A stretch of 64,000 nt of DNA from an uncultured Pelagibacteraceae bacterium (GTDB lineage Bacteria; Pseudomonadota; Alphaproteobacteria; Pelagibacterales; Pelagibacteraceae). Location: the NCBI GenBank assembly GCA_902540595.1, contig CACBNI010000007.1:1-64000 (forward strand). Direction: 5' to 3'. Made by a program: the position numbers and the translations under genes. The notes beneath the pieces were generated by a model. It was not told where the DNA came from, ran no database searches, and was given only the letters and a program-made list of their open reading frames with translations. Each line of letters starts with the position of its first letter. Within the stretch, counting starts at the first letter, position 1. This document shows, piece by piece, positions 41,695-50,592 of the stretch.

Positions 41695-42861
41695 ATGGAA
41701 ATTCCAAAAAGTTTTTTAGGTTACAAAAGAGAAAATGGAAGAGCTGGAACAAGAAACCATGTAATTATTCTTCCTGTTGATGACATTTCAAATGCATGTG
41801 CTGAAGCCGTTGCAAACAATATTAAAGGGACAATTGCACTCCCGCATTCTTATGGAAGACTTCAATTTGGAGCTGATTTAGAACTTCATTTTAGAACAAT
41901 GATTGGTACTGGTTGTAACCCCAATGTGGCAGCAGTGATTGTTATTGGAATTGAACCTAAATGGACTAAAAAAATAGTTGATGGAATTGCAAAAACTGGA
42001 AAACCAGTTGAAGGATTTCACATCGAGAGAACTGGCGACATCGGTACAACGATGAAAGCCTCAAAAAAAGCGCAAGAATTTGTAATGTGGGCATCTGAAA
42101 AGCAAAGAGAAGAATGTCCATTAAGTGATCTATGGATATCAGTAAAATGCGGAGAGTCTGATACTACATCAGGTTTAGCAGCTAATCCAACAGTTGGAAA
42201 TTTGATGGATAAATTAGAACCATTAGGAGTTCATTTGTGCTTTGGTGAAACTTCAGAGCTTACTGGGGCTGAAAAAGTTTGTGCTACAAGAGGAGCTACC
42301 AAAGAAGCATCTGAAAAGTTTATGAATACATGGAATGCGTATAATGATTTCATATTAAAGGAAGCTACCGATGATTTATCTGAAAGTCAGCCAACAGCTG
42401 GAAACATCGCAGGTGGACTAACTACAATTGAGGAAAAAGCTTTTGGAAACTTTCAAAAAATTGGAAACTGCAAGTTTATTGACGTTCTAGAACCTGCTGA
42501 AGAACCAACTAAGGGAAAAGGTTTGTACTTTATGGATACTTCATCAGCTGCAGCTGAATGTGTAACTTTACAAGCAGCCGCTGGTTTCAATATTCATTTA
42601 TTTCCAACTGGTCAAGGTAATATAGTTGGAAATCCAATTGAACCAGTAGTTAAATTAACAGCCAACCCTTTAACAGTTAAAGGTATGGGTGAACATATTG
42701 ATTGTGATGTATCAAAAATTCTTTCAAGAGAAATGAATTTATCTGAAGCTGGAGATGAATTAATTAAAACTACTATTAGAGTAGCCAATGGAAGACTAAC
42801 GTGCGCTGAAGCTTTGGGTCATAAAGAATTTGTGATGACTAAACTTTATCGAAGTGCCTAA
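41695..42861 (+). CDS. suyB: (2R)-sulfolactate sulfo-lyase, beta subunit
   Basis: A 388-residue UxaA-family catalytic subunit. It has [25 protein letters not shown] (the family opening), [54 protein letters not shown] and [26 protein letters not shown]. In the superfamily the conserved Cys and His residues (KCGESD and HSYGR here) bind the active-site metal. SuyAB gives pyruvate directly usable for growth plus sulfite. The following gene is a YeiH-type exporter, 15 bases downstream, apparently in the same operon. Confidence 0.92.
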   Translation: MEIPKSFLGYKRENGRAGTRNHVIILPVDDISNACAEAVANNIKGTIALPHSYGRLQFGADLELHFRTMIGTGCNPNVAAVIVIGIEPKWTKKIVDGIAKTGKPVEGFHIERTGDIGTTMKASKKAQEFVMWASEKQREECPLSDLWISVKCGESDTTSGLAANPTVGNLMDKLEPLGVHLCFGETSELTGAEKVCATRGATKEASEKFMNTWNAYNDFILKEATDDLSESQPTAGNIAGGLTTIEEKAFGNFQKIGNCKFIDVLEPAEEPTKGKGLYFMDTSSAAAECVTLQAAAGFNIHLFPTGQGNIVGNPIEPVVKLTANPLTVKGMGEHIDCDVSKILSREMNLSEAGDELIKTTIRVANGRLTCAEALGHKEFVMTKLYRSA

Positions 42862-42875
42862 TTAAAATTAATTTA

Positions 42876-43949
42876 ATGAGTTATAAAAAGTACTTGGTAT
42901 TTTTACCAGGTATAATTTTAGCTTTTGTTCTTTATACATTATCTCAAGGAATTAATAACATTATTGGAATTGAGCTTCTAGGGTACGAAAAAAGTCCCAT
43001 ATCTACAGCCATGATTGCTATATTGTTTGGAATTCTATTAGGAAATATATTTCAAATAAGAAATATATTTCTTAAAGGTTTAAATTTTACACAGTCAAAT
43101 ATACTTAAATTAGGAATTATTTGTTTAGGAATTCAACTTAAACCGTTTGAATTTTTAGAATTTGGTGCAATTGCAATCCCATTAATAATTATCTGTATAG
43201 TCAGCGTTTTGATAGTAATAAAAGTTTTAGTAAACAAATTAAAAATACCAAGACGAATGTCTTATCTAATTTCAATTGGAAGTACAGTTTGTGGAACTAC
43301 AGCAATAATGGCAACAGCTCCAGTTATAGGTGCAAAGAAAAATGAAATTTCTTATGCAGTGGCAAATATTACAATATTTGGAATCCTTTCAATGCTAATT
43401 TATCCTTATTTTGCAAATTTTTATTTTAATGGAGAGTCATTATTAATTGGGTTGTTTCTGGGTACATCCATACATGAAACTGCTCAAGTTGCGGCTGCTG
43501 GACTTATTTATGACCAGCAATTTAATAGTCCAGAAACTTTAAATATTGCTACCGTTACTAAATTGATAAGGAATACATTTTTAATCATTATGATCCCTTT
43601 ATTCGCTTTTTTGTACAATCGAGGGCAAGTTAGAGAAAAAAAATACTCTATAATTAATATTTTTCCATATTTTGTATTGGGTTTCGTTGGCATGATAATC
43701 ATTAGAAATGTAGGGGATAATATATTTATTAGCTCTCAAAATGAGATTTGGGCAACCACAGTAATAAACATAAAAATCTTATCTAAAATATTTTTAACAA
43801 TGGCAATGGCTGCAATTGGTCTTTCAACAAACTTAAGAGATATTAAAAATATGGGCTACAAACCCTTTGTAGTCGGCTTTGCAGCTATGGCTACAGTTGG
43901 ATTAATATCAATTACCACAATAGAAGTTTATATTAATTTTTTTAATTAA
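42876..43949 (+). CDS. YeiH/TauZ-type putative sulfate exporter
   Basis: A UPF0324-family membrane protein, 357 residues and about 10 helices. The family blocks are AMIAILFGILLGNIFQ, LGIICLGIQLKPFEFLEFG, GSTVCGTTAIMATAPVIGAKKNEISYAVANITIFGILSMLIYP and LFLGTSIHETAQVAAAG. The family is a candidate exporter of sulfate (TauZ) in sulfonate-degrading bacteria; that role is inferred from context, not proven. Following suyAB it would remove the end product of sulfite oxidation by AprAB. It converges on a TauE gene with a 4-base overlap. Confidence 0.85.
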   Translation: MSYKKYLVFLPGIILAFVLYTLSQGINNIIGIELLGYEKSPISTAMIAILFGILLGNIFQIRNIFLKGLNFTQSNILKLGIICLGIQLKPFEFLEFGAIAIPLIIICIVSVLIVIKVLVNKLKIPRRMSYLISIGSTVCGTTAIMATAPVIGAKKNEISYAVANITIFGILSMLIYPYFANFYFNGESLLIGLFLGTSIHETAQVAAAGLIYDQQFNSPETLNIATVTKLIRNTFLIIMIPLFAFLYNRGQVREKKYSIINIFPYFVLGFVGMIIIRNVGDNIFISSQNEIWATTVINIKILSKIFLTMAMAAIGLSTNLRDIKNMGYKPFVVGFAAMATVGLISITTIEVYINFFN

Positions 43950-45025
43950 GACTTAATAAAAATTTTACTTTTTAAATTAGATACAAAACGTCTTATTAAA
44001 GCTGCACCCACTCCTAAAATAATAGCAAACATAATTGTAAACAAACCATAAAAGAAAGGCATCTCTTTTGAAAAATCAATTATGAATGATGAGAAAAAAT
44101 TAAGTTCTGTATTTACTGATGATTGAATTTTAACTTGAACTTGTTCTGCAAAAAATGTGTCATAAGCAATCGCTATTCCAACAACTAATAATAAAATTGC
44201 TAATAGGGCTCGTAGACCAGAGCTATCAATTCTTTCCCCAAGTTTTTGACCAATTTGAACTCCAATTATTGAACCAATGACCAACATAAGCACTAGAAGT
44301 AAATCTATCGATCCATAATTAAAGGAGTGTAAAAAAGTTACAATAACGCTTACAAAAATAGTAACAAATAAAGAAGTTCCAGGAACTAATTTAGTTGGCA
44401 TTTTGATTATATAAATCATTGCCGGAACCAATATAAAAGCACCACCTATTCCCATAATTGCAGCAATAAAACCAACAATTAATCCAATAATTATGGGCGT
44501 AAAAATGCTTTCATATAATTTAGATTTTGGAAATCTCATTCTTAGTGGAAGTCCATGAATCCAATAATGAACATGTGCTTTTTTTTTTAAAAGTACATTT
44601 CTTTTAGCTTGGTCAATTTCTCTGAGACTTTCTACAAGCATTAATGTTCCTATTATTGCTAAAATATACATATAGGCTAGAGAAATGACGGTATCTATTT
44701 TCCCAATACCTTTGAAATAAGAGAATGTAAAAATTCCCAATGAAGTGCCGATCGCACCACCAATTACAATCATAAGCCCCATCTTATAATCAAGTGTATT
44801 TTTTAAATAATGTGTAGTTGATCCAGAAACAGATGTTGCTAAAATATTATTAGCTTCATTTGCAACAGCATAGGCAGGAGGAATACCTAAAAAAATTAAA
44901 AAAGGGGTCATTAAAAAACCACCTCCAACACCAAATAAACCTGAAAGGACTCCAACAATTGCACTTAGTAAAAGTATTTCTATCGGATTAACAAATACTT
45001 GAGCTATCGGTAAAAAAACGTCCAT
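43946..45025 (-). CDS. TauE/SafE sulfite exporter-type transporter 3
   Basis: A TSUP membrane protein of 359 residues, longer than the other two copies. It has GVLSGLFGVGGGFLMTPFLIFLGIPPAYAVANEANNILATSVSGSTTHY, VGFIAAIMGIGGAFILVPAMIYIIKMPTKLVPGTSLFVTIFVSV and an extra C-terminal pair of helices (FFYGLFTIMFAIILGVGAALIRRFVS). The linker near residues 145-165 is charged. Between apr and suy genes, sulfite or sulfoacetate export is the natural reading. It ends the leftward apr operon, following a 44-residue membrane peptide. Confidence 0.88.
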   Translation of the reverse strand: MDVFLPIAQVFVNPIEILLLSAIVGVLSGLFGVGGGFLMTPFLIFLGIPPAYAVANEANNILATSVSGSTTHYLKNTLDYKMGLMIVIGGAIGTSLGIFTFSYFKGIGKIDTVISLAYMYILAIIGTLMLVESLREIDQAKRNVLLKKKAHVHYWIHGLPLRMRFPKSKLYESIFTPIIIGLIVGFIAAIMGIGGAFILVPAMIYIIKMPTKLVPGTSLFVTIFVSVIVTFLHSFNYGSIDLLLVLMLVIGSIIGVQIGQKLGERIDSSGLRALLAILLLVVGIAIAYDTFFAEQVQVKIQSSVNTELNFFSSFIIDFSKEMPFFYGLFTIMFAIILGVGAALIRRFVSNLKSKIFIKS

Positions 45026-45054
45026 ATAAACTTAAAATGCTGTTAAAAAACAAC

Positions 45055-45189
45055 TTAGTTAAAAGTAACAAAAGTTCCAACTAAAATTACACCCCAGTAT
45101 GCAAGTAAACTCACTAAAATACCTGCTTTAATATATGATGTTTTAAATCTAGAGAGTTTATTAAAAAATTTTATTTCTGAAAGATGCAT
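45055..45189 (-). CDS. small membrane protein upstream of the TauE gene, 44 aa
   Basis: An ATG frame of 44 codons: a basic N-terminus (MHLSEIKFFNKLSRFKTSYI) and one hydrophobic helix (AGILVSLLAYWGVILVGTFV) near the C-terminus. It is 29 bases upstream of the TauE start and 68 bases downstream of the preceding gene, on the same strand. Single-helix peptides often act as small transporter subunits, which could apply here, but I know no described homologue. Confidence 0.6.
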   Translation of the reverse strand: MHLSEIKFFNKLSRFKTSYIKAGILVSLLAYWGVILVGTFVTFN

Positions 45190-45257
45190 CTAATAAGTCC
45201 ATACACCCAGTAAATAATTTGTCAAATAATTATTTAAATTACAATAATTTTTTTTGA

Positions 45258-45608
45258 TTAGTAAATTGTTGCACCAAAAACTTTTATCAGATTATCTTCT
45301 ACACCTAATACCAATCTTCCTAAGAATTCTCCTGGAAGTTCTTTGTTTGTCTGTTTAATCAAAACAGTGACGTGTTCACCTCTTCTTAAACATCCAAAAG
45401 GTTCAAACGTTTCCTGTAAATTAACAATTAGCTTATTATTTGCCCACTGTTTACCTAATTCAACTTCATTTGCTCCAAAAAGCATCTGAGTAGAGAAGTC
45501 TCTTGTAAATCCACCATAATCTTTAAGATTAGATGACTTTACTAAGTTATCCCAAATTGGTTTGGCTAATTCGTATATTTCATCATCCGATTTTGATAAA
45601 ATATCCAT
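45258..45608 (-). CDS. uncharacterised protein in the apr operon, possible NTF2-like fold
   Basis: A soluble 116-residue protein (LAKPIWDNLVKSSNLKDYGGFTRDFS, ANEVELGKQWANNKLIVNLQETFEPFGCLRRGEHVTVLIKQ, then LPGEFLGRLVLGVEDNLIKVFGATIY). The alternating helix then strand pattern and the length are compatible with an NTF2/SnoaL-like small domain, but no catalytic signature is visible. It lies 21 bases after aprA and before the TauE gene, so co-transcription with sulfite oxidation genes is likely. I do not recognise the family. Confidence 0.65.
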   Translation of the reverse strand: MDILSKSDDEIYELAKPIWDNLVKSSNLKDYGGFTRDFSTQMLFGANEVELGKQWANNKLIVNLQETFEPFGCLRRGEHVTVLIKQTNKELPGEFLGRLVLGVEDNLIKVFGATIY

Positions 45609-45629
45609 AATAATTAATTAGTATTGAAT

Positions 45630-47489
45630 TTAAGAGGCTTTTTTCTTCTCGTTCTCATCAACCATATGGTAAACAGGAACTTTCTCAAGACTAAATTTAC
45701 CTGTTTTAGGATCTCTTCTAGAAACTGTTAGGCAATGCCAGTTTTCATCATCAAGTTTCATATGATCTCCTCTATAATAATAACCTGGCCATCTTGTTTC
45801 TTCTCTAAACATAGTATGTTCTGTTACACATTGAGAGGTTAGAGCTCTGTGTTTAAGCTCCCAGGCTCTCATAAGTTGATGGTAATCTTCAGCCCCAACC
45901 TTTTCTAGATCTTCTTCCAACCATGTTAAAAGCTCTAAACCTCTTTTTAACATATTAGCATTAGTCATGTAATTCGTAGCTATACCACCAACGTATTCAT
46001 CCATAATTCGTTGTAAACGCTGTAATCCTTGTATAGGAGAAATATAACTCGGGGATACTGTTCCACCAGTTATTTCATTTTGAGCAACTTTGTAAGTTTC
46101 TAGTGGTTTGTAAACTTTAACTTTAAAATCATCACATTGTTTATCTGATACCTTTAACCCCTCAGCTTTTTTATCCTCAATATATTTAACAGCAGCTTTT
46201 GCAGCCAATCTACCTTCTGTAAATGAGCCAGAAGAAAATTTATGTGCACTTCCACCTACAGTGTCTCCCGCACCAAATAGTCCATCGATTGTAAGCATTC
46301 TGTTATATCCCCAAAAATATTCTGGAGGAGATAAATCCTCAGGCCCACTAACCCAAGCTCCTGAACAAGTAGCATGAGAACCCATTACATATGGTTCTGA
46401 AGTAGTTAACTCTGGATTTGTATATTTTGGATCAATATTTTGTGATGCCCAAACGACCGCTTGACCTACAGTCATTCCTAAAAAATTTTCCCAGCCTACA
46501 GTTTCTAAATGTGGATCTTGGAATGCCTCTGTTGTAACCATTTGAATTGGTCCACCACCTGCCATAGTTTCTTGAATAAATGCATGATTTCTTAGACAAG
46601 TTGGAGTTGGATGATGATCAATGTATTCACCAACTAATTCTTTAGTTTGGTCATACCATTTCTTCTCATAGTTTTCGCCATTAGCATTTTGCGTATAAGT
46701 TTTTAAATGCAAGAAGTATGCTCCAACAGGACCATAACCATCTTTAAATCTGCATAAAACAATTCTATTTTCCATTTGTGTCATTTTAGCTCCAGCAGCA
46801 ATAGGTAATGCATAAGCTGAACCATTACTCCAAGGAGCATACCATGTTCTGCCCATTCCCTCACCAACGGCTCTAGGTTTGAATATATGTGAAGCACCAC
46901 CTGCTGAAACAATCACAGCTTTAGCTCTAAAAACATGAAAGTCTCCAGTTCTCATATTAAATCCAACAGCACCACCAACTCTATTTTCTTGAGCTTCATC
47001 CATTAAAAGATGAGTAATCATAATTCTATTATAAATTTTATCTGCAGATTTTTTTGCTGCCTCTGCAACAATTGGTTTATAACTTTCACCATGTATCATG
47101 ATCTGCCATTTTCCTTCTCTTAAATATCTTCCAGTTTCCTCGTTCTTCATCATAGGAAGACCCCATTCATCAAACATATGAACAGTGGAGTCTACGTGAC
47201 GAGCCATGTCGTAACCTAAATCTTCTCTTACCATTCCCATTAAATCATTTCTTGCATATCGAACATGATCTTCGGGTTGATTTTCACCCCATTGCATTCC
47301 CATATAACAATTGATTGCATAAAGACCTTGAGCAACAGCACCACTTCTATCTATGTTAGCTTTTTCAACACAAACAATTTTCATATCTCTACCCCAGTGT
47401 CTTGCTTCAAAAGTAGCACCTGTACCTGCCATTCCTCCACCAACAACTAAAATATCACAATCTTCGTAGTGTGTTTTATGCTTTGCCAT
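45630..47489 (-). CDS. aprA: adenylylsulfate reductase, alpha subunit
   Basis: The FAD subunit of APS reductase, 619 residues. The FAD dinucleotide motif is DILVVGGGMAGTGATFEARHWG, followed by VCVEKANIDRSGAVAQGLYAINCYMG, and CRFKDGYGPVGAYFLHLKTYTQNANGE. LFGAGDTVGGSAHKFSSGSFTEGRLAAKAAVKYI is the second FAD-contact block. In this genome type the enzyme would run in reverse, joining sulfite and AMP to form APS and so disposing of sulfite from Xsc and SuyAB. It overlaps aprB by one base. No ATP sulfurylase is in the window, though it may be elsewhere. Confidence 0.95.
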   Translation of the reverse strand: MAKHKTHYEDCDILVVGGGMAGTGATFEARHWGRDMKIVCVEKANIDRSGAVAQGLYAINCYMGMQWGENQPEDHVRYARNDLMGMVREDLGYDMARHVDSTVHMFDEWGLPMMKNEETGRYLREGKWQIMIHGESYKPIVAEAAKKSADKIYNRIMITHLLMDEAQENRVGGAVGFNMRTGDFHVFRAKAVIVSAGGASHIFKPRAVGEGMGRTWYAPWSNGSAYALPIAAGAKMTQMENRIVLCRFKDGYGPVGAYFLHLKTYTQNANGENYEKKWYDQTKELVGEYIDHHPTPTCLRNHAFIQETMAGGGPIQMVTTEAFQDPHLETVGWENFLGMTVGQAVVWASQNIDPKYTNPELTTSEPYVMGSHATCSGAWVSGPEDLSPPEYFWGYNRMLTIDGLFGAGDTVGGSAHKFSSGSFTEGRLAAKAAVKYIEDKKAEGLKVSDKQCDDFKVKVYKPLETYKVAQNEITGGTVSPSYISPIQGLQRLQRIMDEYVGGIATNYMTNANMLKRGLELLTWLEEDLEKVGAEDYHQLMRAWELKHRALTSQCVTEHTMFREETRWPGYYYRGDHMKLDDENWHCLTVSRRDPKTGKFSLEKVPVYHMVDENEKKKAS

Positions 47490-47959
47490 TAATAGTAAAC
47501 TCCTTTTTTAAAAGAATCTTTTGGAACACTAGGAAGTTCACCGTCAATATTAAGTCCCTCTGGCTCAGTATATAATCTTTGAGAATTAATCTCTCCTTGA
47601 TTAGGCTTATCACCCTCTGCCAACTTAGGTATAAATTTACCCCAAGGCTTTGTTGTTATGGGTGAAACGAAGTCTTTAGTAGTTCCATTTCTAAATTTAA
47701 TTTTCCAAGAAATAGTTCCCTTTTCTTCTTCTCTTCTAACTCTTACACTATGACCCATTGGAGCAAAGTCAGCATAACCTCTAACATCAATAGCATGATT
47801 AGGACAAGCTTTAACACATGAATAACACTCCCAACAAAAATTAGGTTCTATATTTTTTGCACGTCTAATGTTTTCGTCTATGTGCATTATATCTGATGGG
47901 CAAATATCTACACAATGACCACAGCCATCGCATCTGGTCATGTATACAAAAGTTGACAT
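47489..47959 (-). CDS. aprB: adenylylsulfate reductase, beta subunit
   Basis: The iron-sulfur subunit, 156 residues. It has two 4Fe-4S cluster motifs, CDGCGHCVDICPSDIM (near 10-25) and CWECYSCVKACPNHAIDV (near 42-60), and the C-terminal extension that wraps around AprA (SWKIKFRNGT and the tail). It passes electrons from AprA to the membrane. It is one base from aprA and 33 bases from aprM. Both cluster motifs are complete. Confidence 0.95.
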   Translation of the reverse strand: MSTFVYMTRCDGCGHCVDICPSDIMHIDENIRRAKNIEPNFCWECYSCVKACPNHAIDVRGYADFAPMGHSVRVRREEEKGTISWKIKFRNGTTKDFVSPITTKPWGKFIPKLAEGDKPNQGEINSQRLYTEPEGLNIDGELPSVPKDSFKKGVYY

Positions 47960-47992
47960 ATTATTTTTTCTCCTTATTTAAATTTATCATAA

Positions 47993-48787
47993 TTAATAAT
48001 GCTTAGGTTGCTCTCTTTTTATCCCTAAACCAAATTGTTCAGGTGCGTCAGCTGGGGGTGGTAGATTGTCTCTTGATCCATCAGCCTCTGCTAAATTTTT
48101 CTGTATTGCTGCTCCAGGTTTATAAAACATATGAGCAAATTTAGACCAATAAATTCCTCCAAATAAAATTAAATTTGCAACAACAAATAATGTTAAGAAT
48201 AAATATGATATTCCAGTTTGTCCGTTAAATTGAGTATAGGACCATACTAAACCAAATGTGGCACAAGCTAATAAAGCCAGCACAAATAAATCTGCTTTTA
48301 TTATTCTGTACCATGGATGCGCTTCAGCTGAAACATCTACTCTTAAAAAAAACCAAAACCAATATCCTCCAACACAAGTCAATATTGCACCCACATGCCA
48401 TATGGTTGACCAAGTAGTTGAGGTTGGTTTGTTAGCACCAGTGTAACAAAAAACTAATACAGCAGATGCAACCCAAAATAAAATAGTGCCATACATACCT
48501 AGAACATGTGCCAATCTTCTTTTGCCAAATCCAAGTTCTGATGTAGTGCCAATATCGTATACCGTTGTCTTTGCAACGATTGATACTTTTTCTCCTACTC
48601 CTAATTCTTTAGTTGCATTAAGTTTTGCTTTTTTTGCGTTATCAAAAAAATAAGTTAAATTTCTATGTGAAATCATTTGGATAATTGTTCCAGCTGCAAT
48701 CAGAACTATCATAGCAATGATAAAACTTTGCATTGCAAGTGGGGATATTGTTTCAGCTAAAATCGCAAAAGGATTTGTATTTAACAT
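47993..48787 (-). CDS. aprM: AprM, putative membrane anchor and electron acceptor of AprAB
   Basis: A 264-residue protein with about six helices. It sits at the head of the apr operon. The stretch FGKRRLAHVLGMYGTILFWVASAVLVFCY and TIWHVGAILTCVGGYWFWFFLRVDVSAEAHPWYRIIKADLFVLALLA carries paired His residues (HVLG and HVGA, plus AHPW) as in heme- or quinone-binding helices. AprM replaces the Qmo complex in many sulfur-oxidising alphaproteobacteria, and its role as quinone-linked acceptor is inferred for the family. Promoter and ribosome-binding site lie in the 112-base spacer after the HIT gene. Confidence 0.88.
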   Translation of the reverse strand: MLNTNPFAILAETISPLAMQSFIIAMIVLIAAGTIIQMISHRNLTYFFDNAKKAKLNATKELGVGEKVSIVAKTTVYDIGTTSELGFGKRRLAHVLGMYGTILFWVASAVLVFCYTGANKPTSTTWSTIWHVGAILTCVGGYWFWFFLRVDVSAEAHPWYRIIKADLFVLALLACATFGLVWSYTQFNGQTGISYLFLTLFVVANLILFGGIYWSKFAHMFYKPGAAIQKNLAEADGSRDNLPPPADAPEQFGLGIKREQPKHY

Positions 48788-48899
48788 TTTATCTTAAATT
48801 ACAATATTTTTTGTTAATTTATTAGAAATATTTAAAACACTCTAATCTTCTAATCAACCAAAACTATGAGTTATTTTGTCCTTAATAACAACTAACAAT

Positions 48900-49301
48900 T
48901 TATATTTTTCTTTTATAGTGTTGACTTTTAGAAATAACCGACCTTACACCCCCTTGGGGATTCTCTACATCTCCTTCCCTTCTTGGTATAAGATGAATAT
49001 GACAATGCATAATTGATTGACCTGAAATTTTACCTGCATTAGTTCCAATATTAAAACCTCTGACAGTATCATCTTTTTCTAGGATATCTTTTTTAATAAC
49101 TTTAATCAGATCGTTACATGCAACTAGTTCTTCATTAGTTAAATCAAAATAATCACTAAGATGTCTTTTGGGTATAATCAAACAATGGAGATTGGATACA
49201 GGATAAGTGTCATAACTTGCATATGCTAATTCATTTTCATGAGCAATTCCGCTAATTTTAGAATTACAAAAAAGACAGGGGTTGTTTGGATCTTTAATCA
49301 T
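48900..49301 (-). CDS. HIT-family nucleotide hydrolase/transferase
   Basis: A 133-residue histidine-triad protein. CLFCNSKIS supplies a zinc-binding-like CxxC at the start, and HCLIIPKRHLSDYFDLT and NIGTNAGKISGQSIMHCHIHLIPRREGD contain the HxHxH triad (HCHIH). HIT enzymes hydrolyse AMP-lysine or dinucleotide polyphosphates. The gene begins immediately after the class IV lyase gene, so it is the last in the pab-like operon. Confidence 0.9.
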   Translation of the reverse strand: MIKDPNNPCLFCNSKISGIAHENELAYASYDTYPVSNLHCLIIPKRHLSDYFDLTNEELVACNDLIKVIKKDILEKDDTVRGFNIGTNAGKISGQSIMHCHIHLIPRREGDVENPQGGVRSVISKSQHYKRKI

Positions 49302-50072
49302 TTATCTATACCTTGGGTATTTTTTTACTGCCTTTAAATAATAATTGTTTAGTAAATGAAATATTTTTAAACTTTTTCTTTTCCACTTAATTTTATCAAC
49401 AGTCTTTACAGAAGCCACTCCTTTACCGGATCCTATCAGAATAATTTCATCATATTCACTTAAAGTTTTAATTAATATTTCTTTTTTAATGACACTTTTA
49501 ATTTTAGACTTAAAAAATTTATAAGTAACTCCTTTATAACAATTGATAGGAGGAGAATATATTTTATTTTTTTTTACAAAAAATATATTTGACGTTCCTG
49601 TTTCAAAAATTTTTTTATCTGAACATAGCCCAATATCAGATCTAGAATTATCCATTTTGGATAGATATTTTAAAATCTCTTTATATTTTAAGTTTTTAAA
49701 TTCCGGTTTTTCTCTTTTTAATTTTACAAGTTTTAAATTAAAATTTAGTTTTGGTTTAACTCTTTTTCTTAAAGAAATTGAAATTATCTTTTTGTTTAAT
49801 GCTACTCTCAATAGATGGTTATAATTTTTATTAAGATCTATATTTTTTTTAATTAATTTATTGATATCCTTTTTTATTGAGGGTTTATAAATTTTGTATT
49901 TTTTTATAGAATTTAACAAATTTTGAATATGCTCTTTAAAAAAAAGTATCTTAGGGGGGGAGTTATAAATCCACATTGTTGTGAATACTCCATAATCTCC
50001 CCAAAGATCTTGAAATTCGATTTCTTTAAGATCTTTAAGCCGATAAGATTTTTTTAATAAGTAAGTTACCAT
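49302..50072 (-). CDS. pabC: PLP-dependent class IV aminotransferase fold (PabC-like lyase)
   Basis: A 256-residue protein: LWGDYGVFTTMWIYNSPPKILFFKEHIQNLLNS, LLRVALNKKIISISLRKRVKP (PLP Lys region) and KIFETGTSNIFFVKKNKIYSPPINCYKGVTYKFF. This is the D-amino-acid aminotransferase-like fold of 4-amino-4-deoxychorismate lyase. Sequence conservation is low. The ATG at 50072 overlaps the amidotransferase gene by about 38 bases, so the true start could be a little later. With the upstream synthase pair it would complete p-aminobenzoate formation for folate. Confidence 0.72.
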   Translation of the reverse strand: MVTYLLKKSYRLKDLKEIEFQDLWGDYGVFTTMWIYNSPPKILFFKEHIQNLLNSIKKYKIYKPSIKKDINKLIKKNIDLNKNYNHLLRVALNKKIISISLRKRVKPKLNFNLKLVKLKREKPEFKNLKYKEILKYLSKMDNSRSDIGLCSDKKIFETGTSNIFFVKKNKIYSPPINCYKGVTYKFFKSKIKSVIKKEILIKTLSEYDEIILIGSGKGVASVKTVDKIKWKRKSLKIFHLLNNYYLKAVKKYPRYR

Positions 50073-50592
50073 TTTCAGTTAAAAAAGATTCAGGATGAAA
50101 TTGAAATCCATAGATTTTATCAGTGTTATTTTCTAGTGCCATTGCTGAACCTGAAATAGCACATCTCATTGTTATGTCAAAATTTTGCGAGTAAAAAGGT
50201 TCTTTCAACTTTAAAGAATGGTAACGACCTACTTTGTATTTATTATTATGTGGAAAAATTGAATTTCTACTGATAACTTTAATTACAGATTGGAAGCCAT
50301 GATAAATTTGTTTCTGTTGTATTATTTTGGCACCTTCACAATATAATATTTGCTGAAATCCTAAGCAGATACCTAATATTCTTTTTCTTCCTTTATAATT
50401 ATTATAAATATGGCTAGTGATTGGATAATCTTTAGGTGAGCCAGGTCCTGGAGATAAAACAATTGTTGATGCTTTTTTTAAATATTGATTATTAATCTCA
50501 TCATAATTTGTGCATTTAACTTTGTCGAACAAAGATAACTGATGGACAACGTTATGAGTAAAGGAGTCTTTATGATCAATCACATATATCAT
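50035..50592 (-). CDS. pabA: glutamine amidotransferase subunit (PabA/TrpG type)
   Basis: A class I glutamine amidotransferase of 185 residues. VIDHKDSFTHNVVHQL is the usual start, with VLSPGPGSPKDYP near 50-62, GICLGFQQILY with the catalytic Cys near 76, and YGFQFHPESFLTENG with His and Glu near 167-169. It supplies ammonia to the downstream chorismate-binding subunit for aminodeoxychorismate or anthranilate. It overlaps the synthase gene by an ATGA. Confidence 0.9.
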   Translation of the reverse strand: MIYVIDHKDSFTHNVVHQLSLFDKVKCTNYDEINNQYLKKASTIVLSPGPGSPKDYPITSHIYNNYKGRKRILGICLGFQQILYCEGAKIIQQKQIYHGFQSVIKVISRNSIFPHNNKYKVGRYHSLKLKEPFYSQNFDITMRCAISGSAMALENNTDKIYGFQFHPESFLTENGNLLIKKILSA

